NCBI GenBank assembly: GCA_964545895.1
Contig: CAZJHS010000002.1
Span: forward strand, 33,445 to 97,444
DNA from: UBA6183 sp964545895
GTDB lineage: Bacteria > Bacteroidota > Bacteroidia > UKL13-3
Direction: 5' to 3'
DNA: 64,000 bases
Shown: positions 36,328-44,763 of the stretch, in pieces
Layout of the letters: the number at the start of each line of letters is the position of its first letter
Position numbering within the stretch: position 1 is the stretch's first letter
The notes under the pieces: generated by a model
The model's database searches: none
What the model saw: the letters and a program-made list of their open reading frames with translations, nothing else
What the model was told of the DNA's origin: nothing
Position numbers and translations under genes: made by a program

Positions 36328-37051
36328 AAAACACATCCTTTCCATTATTAGTAAGCAATAACATGGTACTGGTATCACCCATGGTATAATTAGCATCAGT
36401 GTAAAAATTATATGTATAAGGATTCTGATACCACTCATTAATATTCATGGCAAGTTTTATTGTATCGGTGTTTAAGCTAGCTACTGTAAAATCAGTGGCT
36501 ATGCTTTGATGTTTAATTAAAAAATAATTTAACCCAACATGCATGGCATAACCTTGTATACCACTTGTTGGGGTTTGATATTGTCCTTCAATTTTTAAAA
36601 AATGAAACCCACCTCCCATTACATCGGGCCATAACATGCTAATGTTTTCGTCTGTAGTTTCTAGTTGATTGTGCTTATTTAAATCAGGGCTTAAACCAAT
36701 ATCAAACTTTATTGCGGTATACATATCCTTTGGCACATTGGTAAGCCTAAGTATGTTGGGTTGATTACGGGCATCAACAAAAAAATAAGAGTTAAGATGA
36801 ACAACTGTATTGTTAATTGTGGTGAGGCTTATATTAGAAATATAATAATTGAGTCGTGTAACGCTGTACTGATTTCCAGCAGCATTTTTATAGCGTAGGG
36901 TATCAAACTGCAAGGCATCATCATCAACAAAATAGTTAATGCGCACCGGCAAATTAACACCTGTATTTTGAGGAGGCACTAAATTATCTTTATTGCAAGC
37001 CCATACAAAAAAGATGAATATAATGAGGTAGTTTTTAATTGAATACTGCAT
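36317..37051 (-). CDS. MbnP-like copper-binding lipoprotein
   Basis: 244 residues from ATG 37051 (the TTG at 37057 lies in the -7 box). Lipobox VWACN (Cys19). The body has the MbnP-family layout: an opening VRINYFVDDDALQFDT, the YSVTRLNYYISNI strand, MLWPDVMGGGFHFLKIEG and a closing block ending GKDVFYAK. Candidate Trp residues for modification are in MLWPDV and NINEWYQNP. It is followed by the MauG/MbnH-like gene with an 11-base overlap. Its promoter carries a perfect Fnr box, so the pair is likely expressed under low oxygen or NO. Confidence 0.75.
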   Translation of the reverse strand: MQYSIKNYLIIFIFFVWACNKDNLVPPQNTGVNLPVRINYFVDDDALQFDTLRYKNAAGNQYSVTRLNYYISNISLTTINNTVVHLNSYFFVDARNQPNILRLTNVPKDMYTAIKFDIGLSPDLNKHNQLETTDENISMLWPDVMGGGFHFLKIEGQYQTPTSGIQGYAMHVGLNYFLIKHQSIATDFTVASLNTDTIKLAMNINEWYQNPYTYNFYTDANYTMGDTSTMLLLTNNGKDVFYAK

Positions 37052-37054
37052 ACC

Positions 37055-37128
37055 CAAAGTTATATGTTGCTTTAGGCATAAACCTTGATTAGTATCAAGA
37101 ATTAAAAGGTTGATTAAACGTTTTTTTG
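37055..37128. promoter_or_regulatory. Divergent promoter with a perfect, centrally placed Fnr box
   Basis: TTGAT-TAGT-ATCAA at 37085-37098 (centre 37091.5). Minus strand: perfect -7 box TAACTTTG ending at 37055, three bases before the mbnP ATG. Plus strand: TTTTTTTG ending at 37128, ten bases before the small-protein ATG. The box is 36.5 bases from the last G of both -7 boxes. Confidence 0.8.
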
Positions 37129-37138
37129 TATCAAAAAC

Positions 37139-37309
37139 ATGTACAACCCACTTGGTATTATTTTACAAATTGGCCCACCACCACCCGATGGTTGGGGCGA
37201 CCCCGACATTCCAAACACACCCATTGATAGCCATATTTGGATTTTGATTTTAGCCAGTATCATCTTGGCATTTTTAAAACTTTACTACAAAAAAAGCACC
37301 TATAAATAG
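37139..37309 (+). CDS. Small proline-rich single-pass membrane protein
   Basis: 56 residues. Layout: a short start MYNPLGIILQIG; a PPPPDGWGDPDIPNTPID segment; one membrane helix (HIWILILASIILAFL); then a Lys/Tyr tail. The Pro-rich linker + P-(I/V)-D + helix + basic tail is the same as at the C-terminus of the gene at 51956-52480. Function unknown. It is divergent from mbnP and shares its Fnr box with matching spacing, which is the main argument that it is real. A perfect palindrome overlaps its stop. Confidence 0.6.
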   Translation: MYNPLGIILQIGPPPPDGWGDPDIPNTPIDSHIWILILASIILAFLKLYYKKSTYK

Positions 37310-37316
37310 GTGCTTT
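37293..37316. terminator. Palindromic terminator at the end of the small gene
   Basis: AAAGCACCTA (37293-37302) and TAGGTGCTTT (37307-37316) are perfect complements around a four-base loop. The plus-strand T tract is short, so efficiency may be modest. Confidence 0.5.
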
Positions 37317-37384
37317 AAACTTAAACCACATTAATCAACCATTGCTTCCTAGGGTCATCAATCCTATTGGAGGAAACAAATATT

Positions 37385-37804
37385 TTATAACGCTGTATTA
37401 TCCCACTCGGCATAACACGTTGCAGTTTCGTATAACTTTAATCGTTTTACAAAAACACCTTTAGGCAGTTGGTTGCGTATTCTCGCTAAAATTTCTAACA
37501 ACAAGTATTCGGCTGTTGGCTCTTGCTTCATCCAAACTAATTTAGTGGTAAGGCTATGAGAGAGCTCGGTGTTTAATTCATTAATTTTTAAAAGCAATGC
37601 ATGATCAAAATCGTTTAATACCTCTTGTTGCACTATGGATTTTAGCTTTTTAAAGTCCATAATCATTGCTGTTTCTTCTACAACTTTTCCAACAACTGTT
37701 ACATGCAATTCGTAACTGTGGCCGTGTATATTTTTACATGCACCATCATAACTCGAAATGGCATGAGCAGCTTCAAACGTAAATACCTTAGTAACACTTA
37801 ACAT
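37385..37804 (-). CDS. queD: 6-carboxy-tetrahydropterin synthase
   Basis: 139 residues. It makes 6-carboxytetrahydropterin from dihydroneopterin triphosphate for queuosine and other 7-deazapurines. Zn ligands His14 (FEAAH), His27 and His29 (NIHGHSYEL) and catalytic Cys23 are present, followed by MDFKKLKSIV and a FDHALL motif. It starts 13 bases after the norB-like stop, so it is the last gene of the long minus-strand run. A pterin (biopterin) synthase role is the main alternative. Confidence 0.88.
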   Translation of the reverse strand: MLSVTKVFTFEAAHAISSYDGACKNIHGHSYELHVTVVGKVVEETAMIMDFKKLKSIVQQEVLNDFDHALLLKINELNTELSHSLTTKLVWMKQEPTAEYLLLEILARIRNQLPKGVFVKRLKLYETATCYAEWDNTAL

Positions 37805-37817
37805 GATGTTTTTAATT

Positions 37818-39173
37818 TTATGTAGCTATAGAATTAACTCCTGTTGATGATGATTGTGGTACTTTACAAGTTAATGTATGATACACCAACACAATAGCGG
37901 TTGTAGCCAAGGCTAATAAAAGTATTAAGCCTGATGCATTAAACACTATAAAATATGGAACCATTTTTTGCATAAGAGTATGATGCGAAATAGTAGAAAT
38001 TGAATTTTGCCAAATACCTTTTTGAATGCCAGCCACATTTAACGAAAGCCAAAACACAAGTAAACTACTTTGCATAATCCAAAAAGCGGTGTTGAGTGTT
38101 TTGGTTGGTTTTTGATAGCTTTTACATGGATTACTTAAAAACATAAAACAAGCAGCAAACAAAATCATGGTATTAATACCAATTGTAGTACCCATGGCAT
38201 GTGCAACGGTAACATGGGTTCCGTGCGTATATAAATTAAACGCAGGTATTGACATTAAAATGGCTTGTGCCATGTTTAAAAACACCCAAAAGTTAGAAGC
38301 CATTATAAAGCGATAAGGGTAATAATGAAAGTACTGTTTTGCCTCGGTAATACTTGCTTTCCAGGTGTAAATAATGCGCGCAAAAAATATCCACTCGGTC
38401 ATGCTTACTGCATAGCCAACATACCTAATATAAGCTTGTGTTGGAAGTGTATAAATGTGGTGGCCCCAATTAAACATCAGATTAAATAATCCAAGAAAAA
38501 ACATTGCAAAGGCCATTTTACTGGAAGCCATTTTGCTTTGTCCACTTATTCTATCCATTAAAAAAAATGCAGTGCCATATATTATTTGATTCCATGCTCC
38601 AACCAAAGAGCCATTCACTTTCCACTGAATGGTCATATCGGTAATAAAATCTTTTCTAAAATAAGGGAACAGCCACAAGTAGTTTTCGGTAAACGTGAAT
38701 AAGAAAAACACAATGCCTGTCATCCACATCCAAACGTATACCGGCCATGTTTTAAAATGCTTAGCCACCTTTATAAAGTTAGCCAACATAAGTAACCACG
38801 AAGCCGCAATAGGCAATGCCCAAATAGGATTAAACTCCCAATACTCGCGGCCACCAAAATCCTTTTTAAAATAACTACTAGCTACACCCACTATAGCAAT
38901 TAGCCAAAGTAAAAGCTGAGCTAGGGCCAATTTATTTGAAATACAATTAGGTTTTAGCACCGTAAGCGCACTTAACACACAACCGCTTGCAGCCAATAAA
39001 ATCCAAAAAATTACAAACGACACATGCATGGGCCTTAACGCCACAAAGCCAAATGTGCTTTTTAAAAACGTAGGGAATACATAAACCTGTGCCGCTAATA
39101 CGCCAAATAGTAATCCTATGAGCAGCGTAAATAAAGCTACTAGCAAAAATAATTTTCCAACTTGTGTTTTCAT
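37818..39173 (-). CDS. NorB-like heme-copper membrane subunit with altered ligands
   Basis: 451 residues, about twelve membrane helices, with its start overlapping the norC stop (ATGA). It resembles cytochrome c NO reductase subunit B: His50 in RPMHVSF (low-spin heme), His238/His239 in NWGHHIYTLP (non-heme iron), Glu260, and THGTHVTVAH with His325 (high-spin heme). Two canonical positions differ. The helix that should carry the third iron His reads QWKVNGSLVGAWNQ, with no His or Glu, and the His two residues after His325 is Met327. It may therefore be a non-canonical NO reductase with Asn ligation or another activity. Family alignment is from memory. Confidence 0.75.
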   Translation of the reverse strand: MKTQVGKLFLLVALFTLLIGLLFGVLAAQVYVFPTFLKSTFGFVALRPMHVSFVIFWILLAASGCVLSALTVLKPNCISNKLALAQLLLWLIAIVGVASSYFKKDFGGREYWEFNPIWALPIAASWLLMLANFIKVAKHFKTWPVYVWMWMTGIVFFLFTFTENYLWLFPYFRKDFITDMTIQWKVNGSLVGAWNQIIYGTAFFLMDRISGQSKMASSKMAFAMFFLGLFNLMFNWGHHIYTLPTQAYIRYVGYAVSMTEWIFFARIIYTWKASITEAKQYFHYYPYRFIMASNFWVFLNMAQAILMSIPAFNLYTHGTHVTVAHAMGTTIGINTMILFAACFMFLSNPCKSYQKPTKTLNTAFWIMQSSLLVFWLSLNVAGIQKGIWQNSISTISHHTLMQKMVPYFIVFNASGLILLLALATTAIVLVYHTLTCKVPQSSSTGVNSIAT

Positions 39174-39574
39174 TTTTGTTCAATCATTCCGTTAGGTAAA
39201 ATGCTAAAGCTTTTATAGTCTGCTTGGCCACTTGCATCTGTTTGTTTAAAAAACTGCATTAAACTTTTTAGCTCAGTATTTGATAAACTAAATGCAGGCA
39301 TGGATGCACTGCCTGAAACCAACATGGCACGAATTATGGTATCGCCTTTGGTGCTGTATACATTGGTTAAATCGGGCCCCAAATAGCCACCCAAACCATA
39401 CAATTGATGACAACTTTGACAATTATATTTTTGCCAAACCAAACGACCTTGCGCAGCCTCCGTTGCATCATTTTTCCCCAAATCAATACTATAACTAGGC
39501 TTTAAATAAATACTAAAACTGTATACCAAAAACAGTATTACCAAAAGTGCATATATGTATATTGGTTTAAACAT
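39170..39574 (-). CDS. norC: NorC-like membrane-anchored cytochrome c
   Basis: 134 residues. An N-terminal membrane anchor (residues ~5-23), then one cytochrome c domain with CQSCH at 52-56 and likely axial Met92 (SASMPAF). The strings GRLVWQKYNCQSCHQLYGLGGYLGPDLTN follow the NorC pattern (G-x-x-V-W ... G-G-Y-x-x-P-D-L-T). It would pass electrons to the NorB-like subunit. The start is three bases after the nadB stop, so it is read as part of the same operon. Confidence 0.88.
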   Translation of the reverse strand: MFKPIYIYALLVILFLVYSFSIYLKPSYSIDLGKNDATEAAQGRLVWQKYNCQSCHQLYGLGGYLGPDLTNVYSTKGDTIIRAMLVSGSASMPAFSLSNTELKSLMQFFKQTDASGQADYKSFSILPNGMIEQK

Positions 39575-39577
39575 AAC

Positions 39578-41116
39578 TTAATACAATGAAATAGGATTTT
39601 GATTTACCTGTTTATGCAGTGTATTGTTATTTACTTGCATGTCGGCCAAAATTAACAACGCTGTTTGTGCTAAGTTTCTCACTTCTAATAAATCAATACT
39701 TGTCATACCAGATAACAGCAAGTGCTCTACCTCTTGAATAACACTTTTACATCTTTCGGTTAAAAAACTTGCACGTAGAAAATCGGGTGCAGAAAACAAC
39801 CTGGTGGTTTCCTTTTTAATATATTTTACTTGGGTTTGCACCCACTTTTGGTAATATGGAATTAATGCCACTTGCTTAAGCGATTTTAATTCGAGTTTTA
39901 AATTATATGCGCCTACATAAGTTAATATATCATGTGCAATATGGTGTGCAAAAACCAAGGCTTCCAATAAGGAGTTTGAAGCTAATCTATTCTTGCCATG
40001 TAAACCAGTACATGCAGTTTCGCCCACAGCATATAAATGCTGCAAAGTTGTTCTGCCATTTTTTGTTACTGAAACTCCGCCACAAGCATAATGTGCCGAA
40101 GGCATAATAGGAATTAAATCGTGCGAAACATCAAATCCTAAACTTTGCAGTTTGGTTAATATAGCAGGAAATTTTTGTGCCAGTTGTACTGCATTTAAAT
40201 GACGTAAATCTAAATATACGCATGCCAACTGATGTTGTTTTACATGATGATGTATGGCATTGCTTATTACATCACGCGTGGCTAATTCTCCGCGTACATC
40301 ATAATCAAACAAAAACCTTTGGTGCAAATGATTAACCACATAAGCGCCATAACCACGCAATGCTTCAGATAATAAAAATGTGGTTTTTCCTTCGCCAGTT
40401 TCATCAAACAATGCAGTAGGATGAAATTGAATAAAACGCATATTGGCCAAATTTGCCCCAGCGCGCGATGCGATGGCAAAACCATCACCAGTAGCCACAT
40501 CGGGGTTTGTGGTATGATTAAAAACTTGCCCACAACCACCTGTTGCAAGCACGGTATGATGTGCATGAAAAGGAACTACTAACCCTTGGTGTTGATCTAA
40601 ATATTTTACTCCCACACAAGTTTCTCCCTCCATCCACAAATCAATTACCATGGTATGCTCTAGCAATTCAATATTGGGTAACAATTGTACTTTATTCCAT
40701 AAACAATGTTCAATTTCTAATCCTGTTTTATCAGCGTGATGCAATACCCTTGGTTTACTGTGGCCTCCTTCTAAGGCCATGTTTAAACTGCCATCTGCAT
40801 TTGTATCAAAATTTACACCCCACTCCAATAACTCAGCCAATCGCTCAGGAGCTCCCTTCACTACCATTTCAACAACCGACTCATCACATAAACCACCACC
40901 TGCATTTAACGTATCCTGTATGTGTTCTTCATACGAATCGTGTAGCAAATTAGTTACACCAGCAATACCACCTTGCGCCATACGCGTACTGCCTTGCATG
41001 GCCTCCTTTTTGGTAAGTATACACACTTTTAGTTTGGGTTGATTAGTAGCCAATTTTATTGCTAATGATAACCCTGCAATACCAGAACCAACAATTAAAA
41101 CATCAGTATTTTTCAT
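39578..41116 (-). CDS. nadB: L-aspartate oxidase
   Basis: 512 residues, FAD enzyme making iminoaspartate from aspartate for NAD synthesis. GSGIAGLSLAIKLA is the Rossmann FAD motif. GSTRMAQGGIA, THHTVLATGG, HPTAL and the ACGGVSVTKNGRTTLQHLYAVGE block are family signatures. It uses O2 or fumarate as electron acceptor, so it can work anaerobically. It starts one base after the nadA stop and leads directly into norC. Confidence 0.95.
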   Translation of the reverse strand: MKNTDVLIVGSGIAGLSLAIKLATNQPKLKVCILTKKEAMQGSTRMAQGGIAGVTNLLHDSYEEHIQDTLNAGGGLCDESVVEMVVKGAPERLAELLEWGVNFDTNADGSLNMALEGGHSKPRVLHHADKTGLEIEHCLWNKVQLLPNIELLEHTMVIDLWMEGETCVGVKYLDQHQGLVVPFHAHHTVLATGGCGQVFNHTTNPDVATGDGFAIASRAGANLANMRFIQFHPTALFDETGEGKTTFLLSEALRGYGAYVVNHLHQRFLFDYDVRGELATRDVISNAIHHHVKQHQLACVYLDLRHLNAVQLAQKFPAILTKLQSLGFDVSHDLIPIMPSAHYACGGVSVTKNGRTTLQHLYAVGETACTGLHGKNRLASNSLLEALVFAHHIAHDILTYVGAYNLKLELKSLKQVALIPYYQKWVQTQVKYIKKETTRLFSAPDFLRASFLTERCKSVIQEVEHLLLSGMTSIDLLEVRNLAQTALLILADMQVNNNTLHKQVNQNPISLY

Positions 41117-41117
41117 G

Positions 41118-42056
41118 TTACATACTTAACTCAAACATGCGTTCAAGTGGTTTGGCAGCAGCTTTAATAAGCGAACTATCTAAGGTAATTTCTGGTGTTT
41201 CGTACAATAAGCAATCGCGCAATTTTTTTAAGGTATTTACACGCATAAAGGCGCATTCGCTGCAAGCACAAGTATTATCTTCTTTACTTGGTGCAGGTAT
41301 CAAAACTTTATCTGGGGCTTCGGTGCTTAGTTTATTTAAAATACCCACCTCTGTAGCAATTATAAAAGTAGAAGCAGTACTGTGTTTAATAAAATTAATC
41401 ATACCCGATGTAGAACCAATGTAATGTGCTACACGTAAAATATGCTCTTCACTCTCGGGGTGTGCTACAATTAATGCATGCGGATGCCGTTTGTGTAAGG
41501 CCAATAACTTATCAAAAGAAAAAGCTTCATGTACCACACATGCACCATCCCATAACACCATGTCTCTTCCCGTTTTTTGTATTAAATATCTTCCTAAATT
41601 TTTATCGGGTGCAAAAATTATTGGTTGATGTTGGGAAATACTTGCAATCACTTTTTCGGCATTAGCCGATGTGCAAATAATATCGCACAATGCCTTAACC
41701 TCGGCCGAGCAATTGATATAAGCCACTGTTACATGATCGGGATATTTAAGCTTAAATGCACTAAACGATTCGGCTGTACACGATTCGGCCAATGAGCAAC
41801 CAGCCTCCAAATCGGGCAACAATACTTTTTTAGTAGGATTTAAAATTTTAGCCGTTTCGGCCATAAAATGCACACCTGCAAAAACAATAATATCGGCAGT
41901 AGTTTCAGCCGCCTGTTTAGATAATGCCAAACTATCTCCTACAAAATCGGCTATGTTTTGTATACTATCTTCTTGATAATAGTGGGCCAGAATTACTGCG
42001 TTTTTTTGCTTACGCAAACTATTAATCTCGGCCACGTATTTGCCATCATTCTTCAT
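41118..42056 (-). CDS. nadA: Quinolinate synthase
   Basis: 312 residues. It condenses iminoaspartate with dihydroxyacetone phosphate, using a [4Fe-4S] cluster. The motifs AVILAHYYQEDSIQNIADFVGDSL, GVHFMAETAKILNP, a Cys-rich CSLAESC segment and C-terminal NTCACSECAFMRVNTL hold the family cysteines. It pairs with nadB, and the stop codons and starts of the neighbours are within five bases. Confidence 0.96.
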   Translation of the reverse strand: MKNDGKYVAEINSLRKQKNAVILAHYYQEDSIQNIADFVGDSLALSKQAAETTADIIVFAGVHFMAETAKILNPTKKVLLPDLEAGCSLAESCTAESFSAFKLKYPDHVTVAYINCSAEVKALCDIICTSANAEKVIASISQHQPIIFAPDKNLGRYLIQKTGRDMVLWDGACVVHEAFSFDKLLALHKRHPHALIVAHPESEEHILRVAHYIGSTSGMINFIKHSTASTFIIATEVGILNKLSTEAPDKVLIPAPSKEDNTCACSECAFMRVNTLKKLRDCLLYETPEITLDSSLIKAAAKPLERMFELSM

Positions 42057-42060
42057 AAAT

Positions 42061-43875
42061 TTACACTACATGTAAGGGTTCTAAAGCATAGTCAATTGCT
42101 AATACTTCATCTTCTAATTTGTTTAACTCATTTTGCATACCATTAAAAAGCTCTGTAAACTCAAGCTCCATTTTAGTGCTTAAATCGCGGTAATAAGCTA
42201 CACCTGCCAATAGGTTTTCTTTAAACTTATTAAGGTACGATGCTTTATGTACAGCCAACTGCGAAGCCTGCTCTTTGTGTCGCTCTTGTAAATACTTTAC
42301 ATACAATTTAAGTTCGTTAATAAACACATTAGGACGTGGTACATTGTTTAAAATATTTAACCTTCCGTAAATATGATCAACCATTTGTTGTAATGTAAAC
42401 ACACCCGAAAAGTACGCCAAGTTAGGACCCGGGCAAATGGTTACTGCACCAAAATCGTGAGCAGGTTTAATATCGTTTACCAACAAAGCCGGCACACTTA
42501 AACCCTCGCAAATACAATCTTTAGCTTGCAACATTTCTATGCGTAAATCTTGCTCCTCTTGTGTTTTACTGCTTGCTTTAATTTGTTTAAGTTTATGGTA
42601 TTGGTATTGGGTTGATGCAGTGCAAATAGGAAGTTTGGTAAACTCATTATCAAACTGTAAAAACTTTTTAAGACAAGGGCTACCTGCTTTACCCGATTGA
42701 ATACGGGTTTTGCGTAAATGCTCCGAACTGCTTTTTCTGAAATTATTAAACGGTACACCAAGAGGTGATGCGTTACTTAAAAAATAATCTTCGGGTGATG
42801 CAGTTGATAAATCATTTAAGGTATTATTATCTACATTAGTTGCCTCTGGCACTAGTAAAAAAGGGCTACCCCAACCAATGCTATCTAATTGATAATAGCG
42901 TATCAAAAAATCAGACTCTTGCGCAGTACCAACACCACCTTGGGCCGTAACTTTTGACATTGGTTTTTGCTTAAATCCATTTTTGCCTGCGGCTAATAAA
43001 CTTGTTTGGCATAACTCGTATAACGTGTTGTATAACTCGCTTCGCTTTTGTTTAAATTCTTCTAAAATTGGGCCTAATAAAAAGCCATCCGTAGCAAAAG
43101 CATGTCCGCCACAATTCAACCCCGATTCTATTCTAAATTCCGAAACCCAAATTCCTTTTTTAGCTAAAAATTTTCCTTGAATTAATGCCGATCTATAATC
43201 ACTTACTTTTAATACAATTTGTTTAACCAACTCGCCATGTGCATTTGGGTAAAACGCAGTGAAACTCTCGCAATAGCCGTAAACTCTTGGGTTAAAACCA
43301 GCCGAAAACACAACCGATGAATTTAATTCGCTTTGGGCAAAGCCCCTTAATGCAGTTAATGCATCCGAAAACTCATCAAAAACTGGATTGCCATCTTGAT
43401 CAAACCTTGGCTTATCCACCTTGGTCATAATATTTACTTCAATAGCACCAGTAATCCAATTTTGTTTAAGCTTATCGGCTATTTCAAGTTGCTCTTGCGG
43501 ATTATAGTTTTTTAAATTTTTGTACAGAATTTTTTGCGCATTATTATCAGGTAATAGCTCAAAATACTTGGCTACTTCTGGTGCGGTAATAGGTTGTTGT
43601 TTAAGTTGCATTACCTGCTTTTTTACCAAGTAATTAAGCATGTTTAGGTATGCAGTAATGCGTTTGGCTCTATAATCGGGTTGATGTGAGTTAATAGGCT
43701 CGTAAGTAAAATTCCACACACCAGCATAGTGCTTTCTTAGTTGTTCAAGCAAATCATCTTCCATAATGGATATGGCAGAATTAATACCATACTTGGCTAC
43801 TTTAATGGGCGTATCAACTGTAAAACCAATACCCATTACAGGTATATGAAACAGATGTTTATCAGAAACTATCAT
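42061..43875 (-). CDS. Conserved-looking protein of unknown function
   Basis: 604 residues, soluble, no signal peptide, not recognised. The N-terminus (HIPVMGIGFTVDTPIKVAKYGINSA) and the later KVTAQGGVGTAQESDFL and GWGSPFLLVPEATNVD have the look of a TIM-barrel enzyme such as nitronate monooxygenase, but I cannot place it. A Cys pair (KDCICEG) and a C-terminal coiled-coil-like segment (LNKFKENLLAGVAYYRDLSTKMELEF) are visible. It lies 11 bases after rmlD and four bases before nadA, so it is embedded in the operon and likely translated with them. Confidence 0.6.
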   Translation of the reverse strand: MIVSDKHLFHIPVMGIGFTVDTPIKVAKYGINSAISIMEDDLLEQLRKHYAGVWNFTYEPINSHQPDYRAKRITAYLNMLNYLVKKQVMQLKQQPITAPEVAKYFELLPDNNAQKILYKNLKNYNPQEQLEIADKLKQNWITGAIEVNIMTKVDKPRFDQDGNPVFDEFSDALTALRGFAQSELNSSVVFSAGFNPRVYGYCESFTAFYPNAHGELVKQIVLKVSDYRSALIQGKFLAKKGIWVSEFRIESGLNCGGHAFATDGFLLGPILEEFKQKRSELYNTLYELCQTSLLAAGKNGFKQKPMSKVTAQGGVGTAQESDFLIRYYQLDSIGWGSPFLLVPEATNVDNNTLNDLSTASPEDYFLSNASPLGVPFNNFRKSSSEHLRKTRIQSGKAGSPCLKKFLQFDNEFTKLPICTASTQYQYHKLKQIKASSKTQEEQDLRIEMLQAKDCICEGLSVPALLVNDIKPAHDFGAVTICPGPNLAYFSGVFTLQQMVDHIYGRLNILNNVPRPNVFINELKLYVKYLQERHKEQASQLAVHKASYLNKFKENLLAGVAYYRDLSTKMELEFTELFNGMQNELNKLEDEVLAIDYALEPLHVV

Positions 43876-43886
43876 GTAAAAAGGGG

Positions 43887-44753
43887 TTAATTAGTATGAT
43901 TGAGGTAATTGGTTAAAGCTGCTTTCCAATGTGGCAAACTAGCCATGCCTCTGTTTTTAATGCAGGTATTTTCAAGTACCGAGTATTTAGGACGAGGAGT
44001 TTTAGCCGGAAAAAAATCGCTCGATACTTTATTTACTTCTACTTGTGTATTGGTTAATTCAAAAATGGTTTGCGCAAACTCATGCCAACTGCACGAACCT
44101 TCGGAAGTAAGATGTGTTATACCTGTTAATTCTTGCTTTAATAAATTGGGCAGTATTTGAGCAATATCAAAAGTTGCTGTAGGCGAAACAAACTCATCAC
44201 ACACAACATTTAAACTAGGTTGCTCAGCACCCAACTTACGCATAAGTTGTACAAAGTTTAAACCGTTTTTAGCTCGGCATGGGTGATGGCCATACAGTGC
44301 CGAAACACGCAGAATTAAAGCCGCATGATTCTCGCCTAGTACGCTTAACTCGCCTTGATATTTTGTTTTACCATATACGTTTAATGGATTAGGCGTATCC
44401 AACTCAACATAAGGTTTTGATTGTGCTCCATCAAACACATAATCGGTGCTAAAATGCACCAACTTAATTTCTAAATATCTACACATGCGTGCTAAAAAAG
44501 CAGGCGCAGTGGTGTTAATTAGTTTAGCTAAATCAGGAAATTCTTCGCACTTATCTACCTGGTGATAAGCAGCAGTATTAATAACAACTTGTGGTTTATT
44601 ACTGCTCAAATAATTTTTAACAGCCACTAAGTTAGTAATGTCTAATTCGGTATGCGTAGGTGCCAATACCTCTATATCTTGCTGTGTAAACACAGCAGAA
44701 ATATCACTTCCTAATTGTCCTTGTGCACCTAGTATTAACGCTTTCTTTATCAT
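43887..44753 (-). CDS. rmlD: dTDP-4-dehydrorhamnose reductase
   Basis: 288 residues from ATG 44753 (an earlier start would run into the upstream gene). NAD(P) motif ILGAQGQLGSD, STDYVFDG and the catalytic YGKTKYQGE (YxxxK) are visible, with the RVSALYG segment. It performs the last step of dTDP-L-rhamnose synthesis. rmlC is two genes upstream, while rmlA and rmlB are not in the window. Confidence 0.88.
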   Translation of the reverse strand: MIKKALILGAQGQLGSDISAVFTQQDIEVLAPTHTELDITNLVAVKNYLSSNKPQVVINTAAYHQVDKCEEFPDLAKLINTTAPAFLARMCRYLEIKLVHFSTDYVFDGAQSKPYVELDTPNPLNVYGKTKYQGELSVLGENHAALILRVSALYGHHPCRAKNGLNFVQLMRKLGAEQPSLNVVCDEFVSPTATFDIAQILPNLLKQELTGITHLTSEGSCSWHEFAQTIFELTNTQVEVNKVSSDFFPAKTPRPKYSVLENTCIKNRGMASLPHWKAALTNYLNHTN

Positions 44754-44763
44754 AGTTATAGGT

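Noticed and set aside
37109..37133. TTGAT ... ATCAA pair with a 15-base gap near the small gene
   Set aside because: Spacing does not fit a Crp/Fnr dimer. The perfect TTGAT-N4-ATCAA at 37085-37098 explains both promoters.
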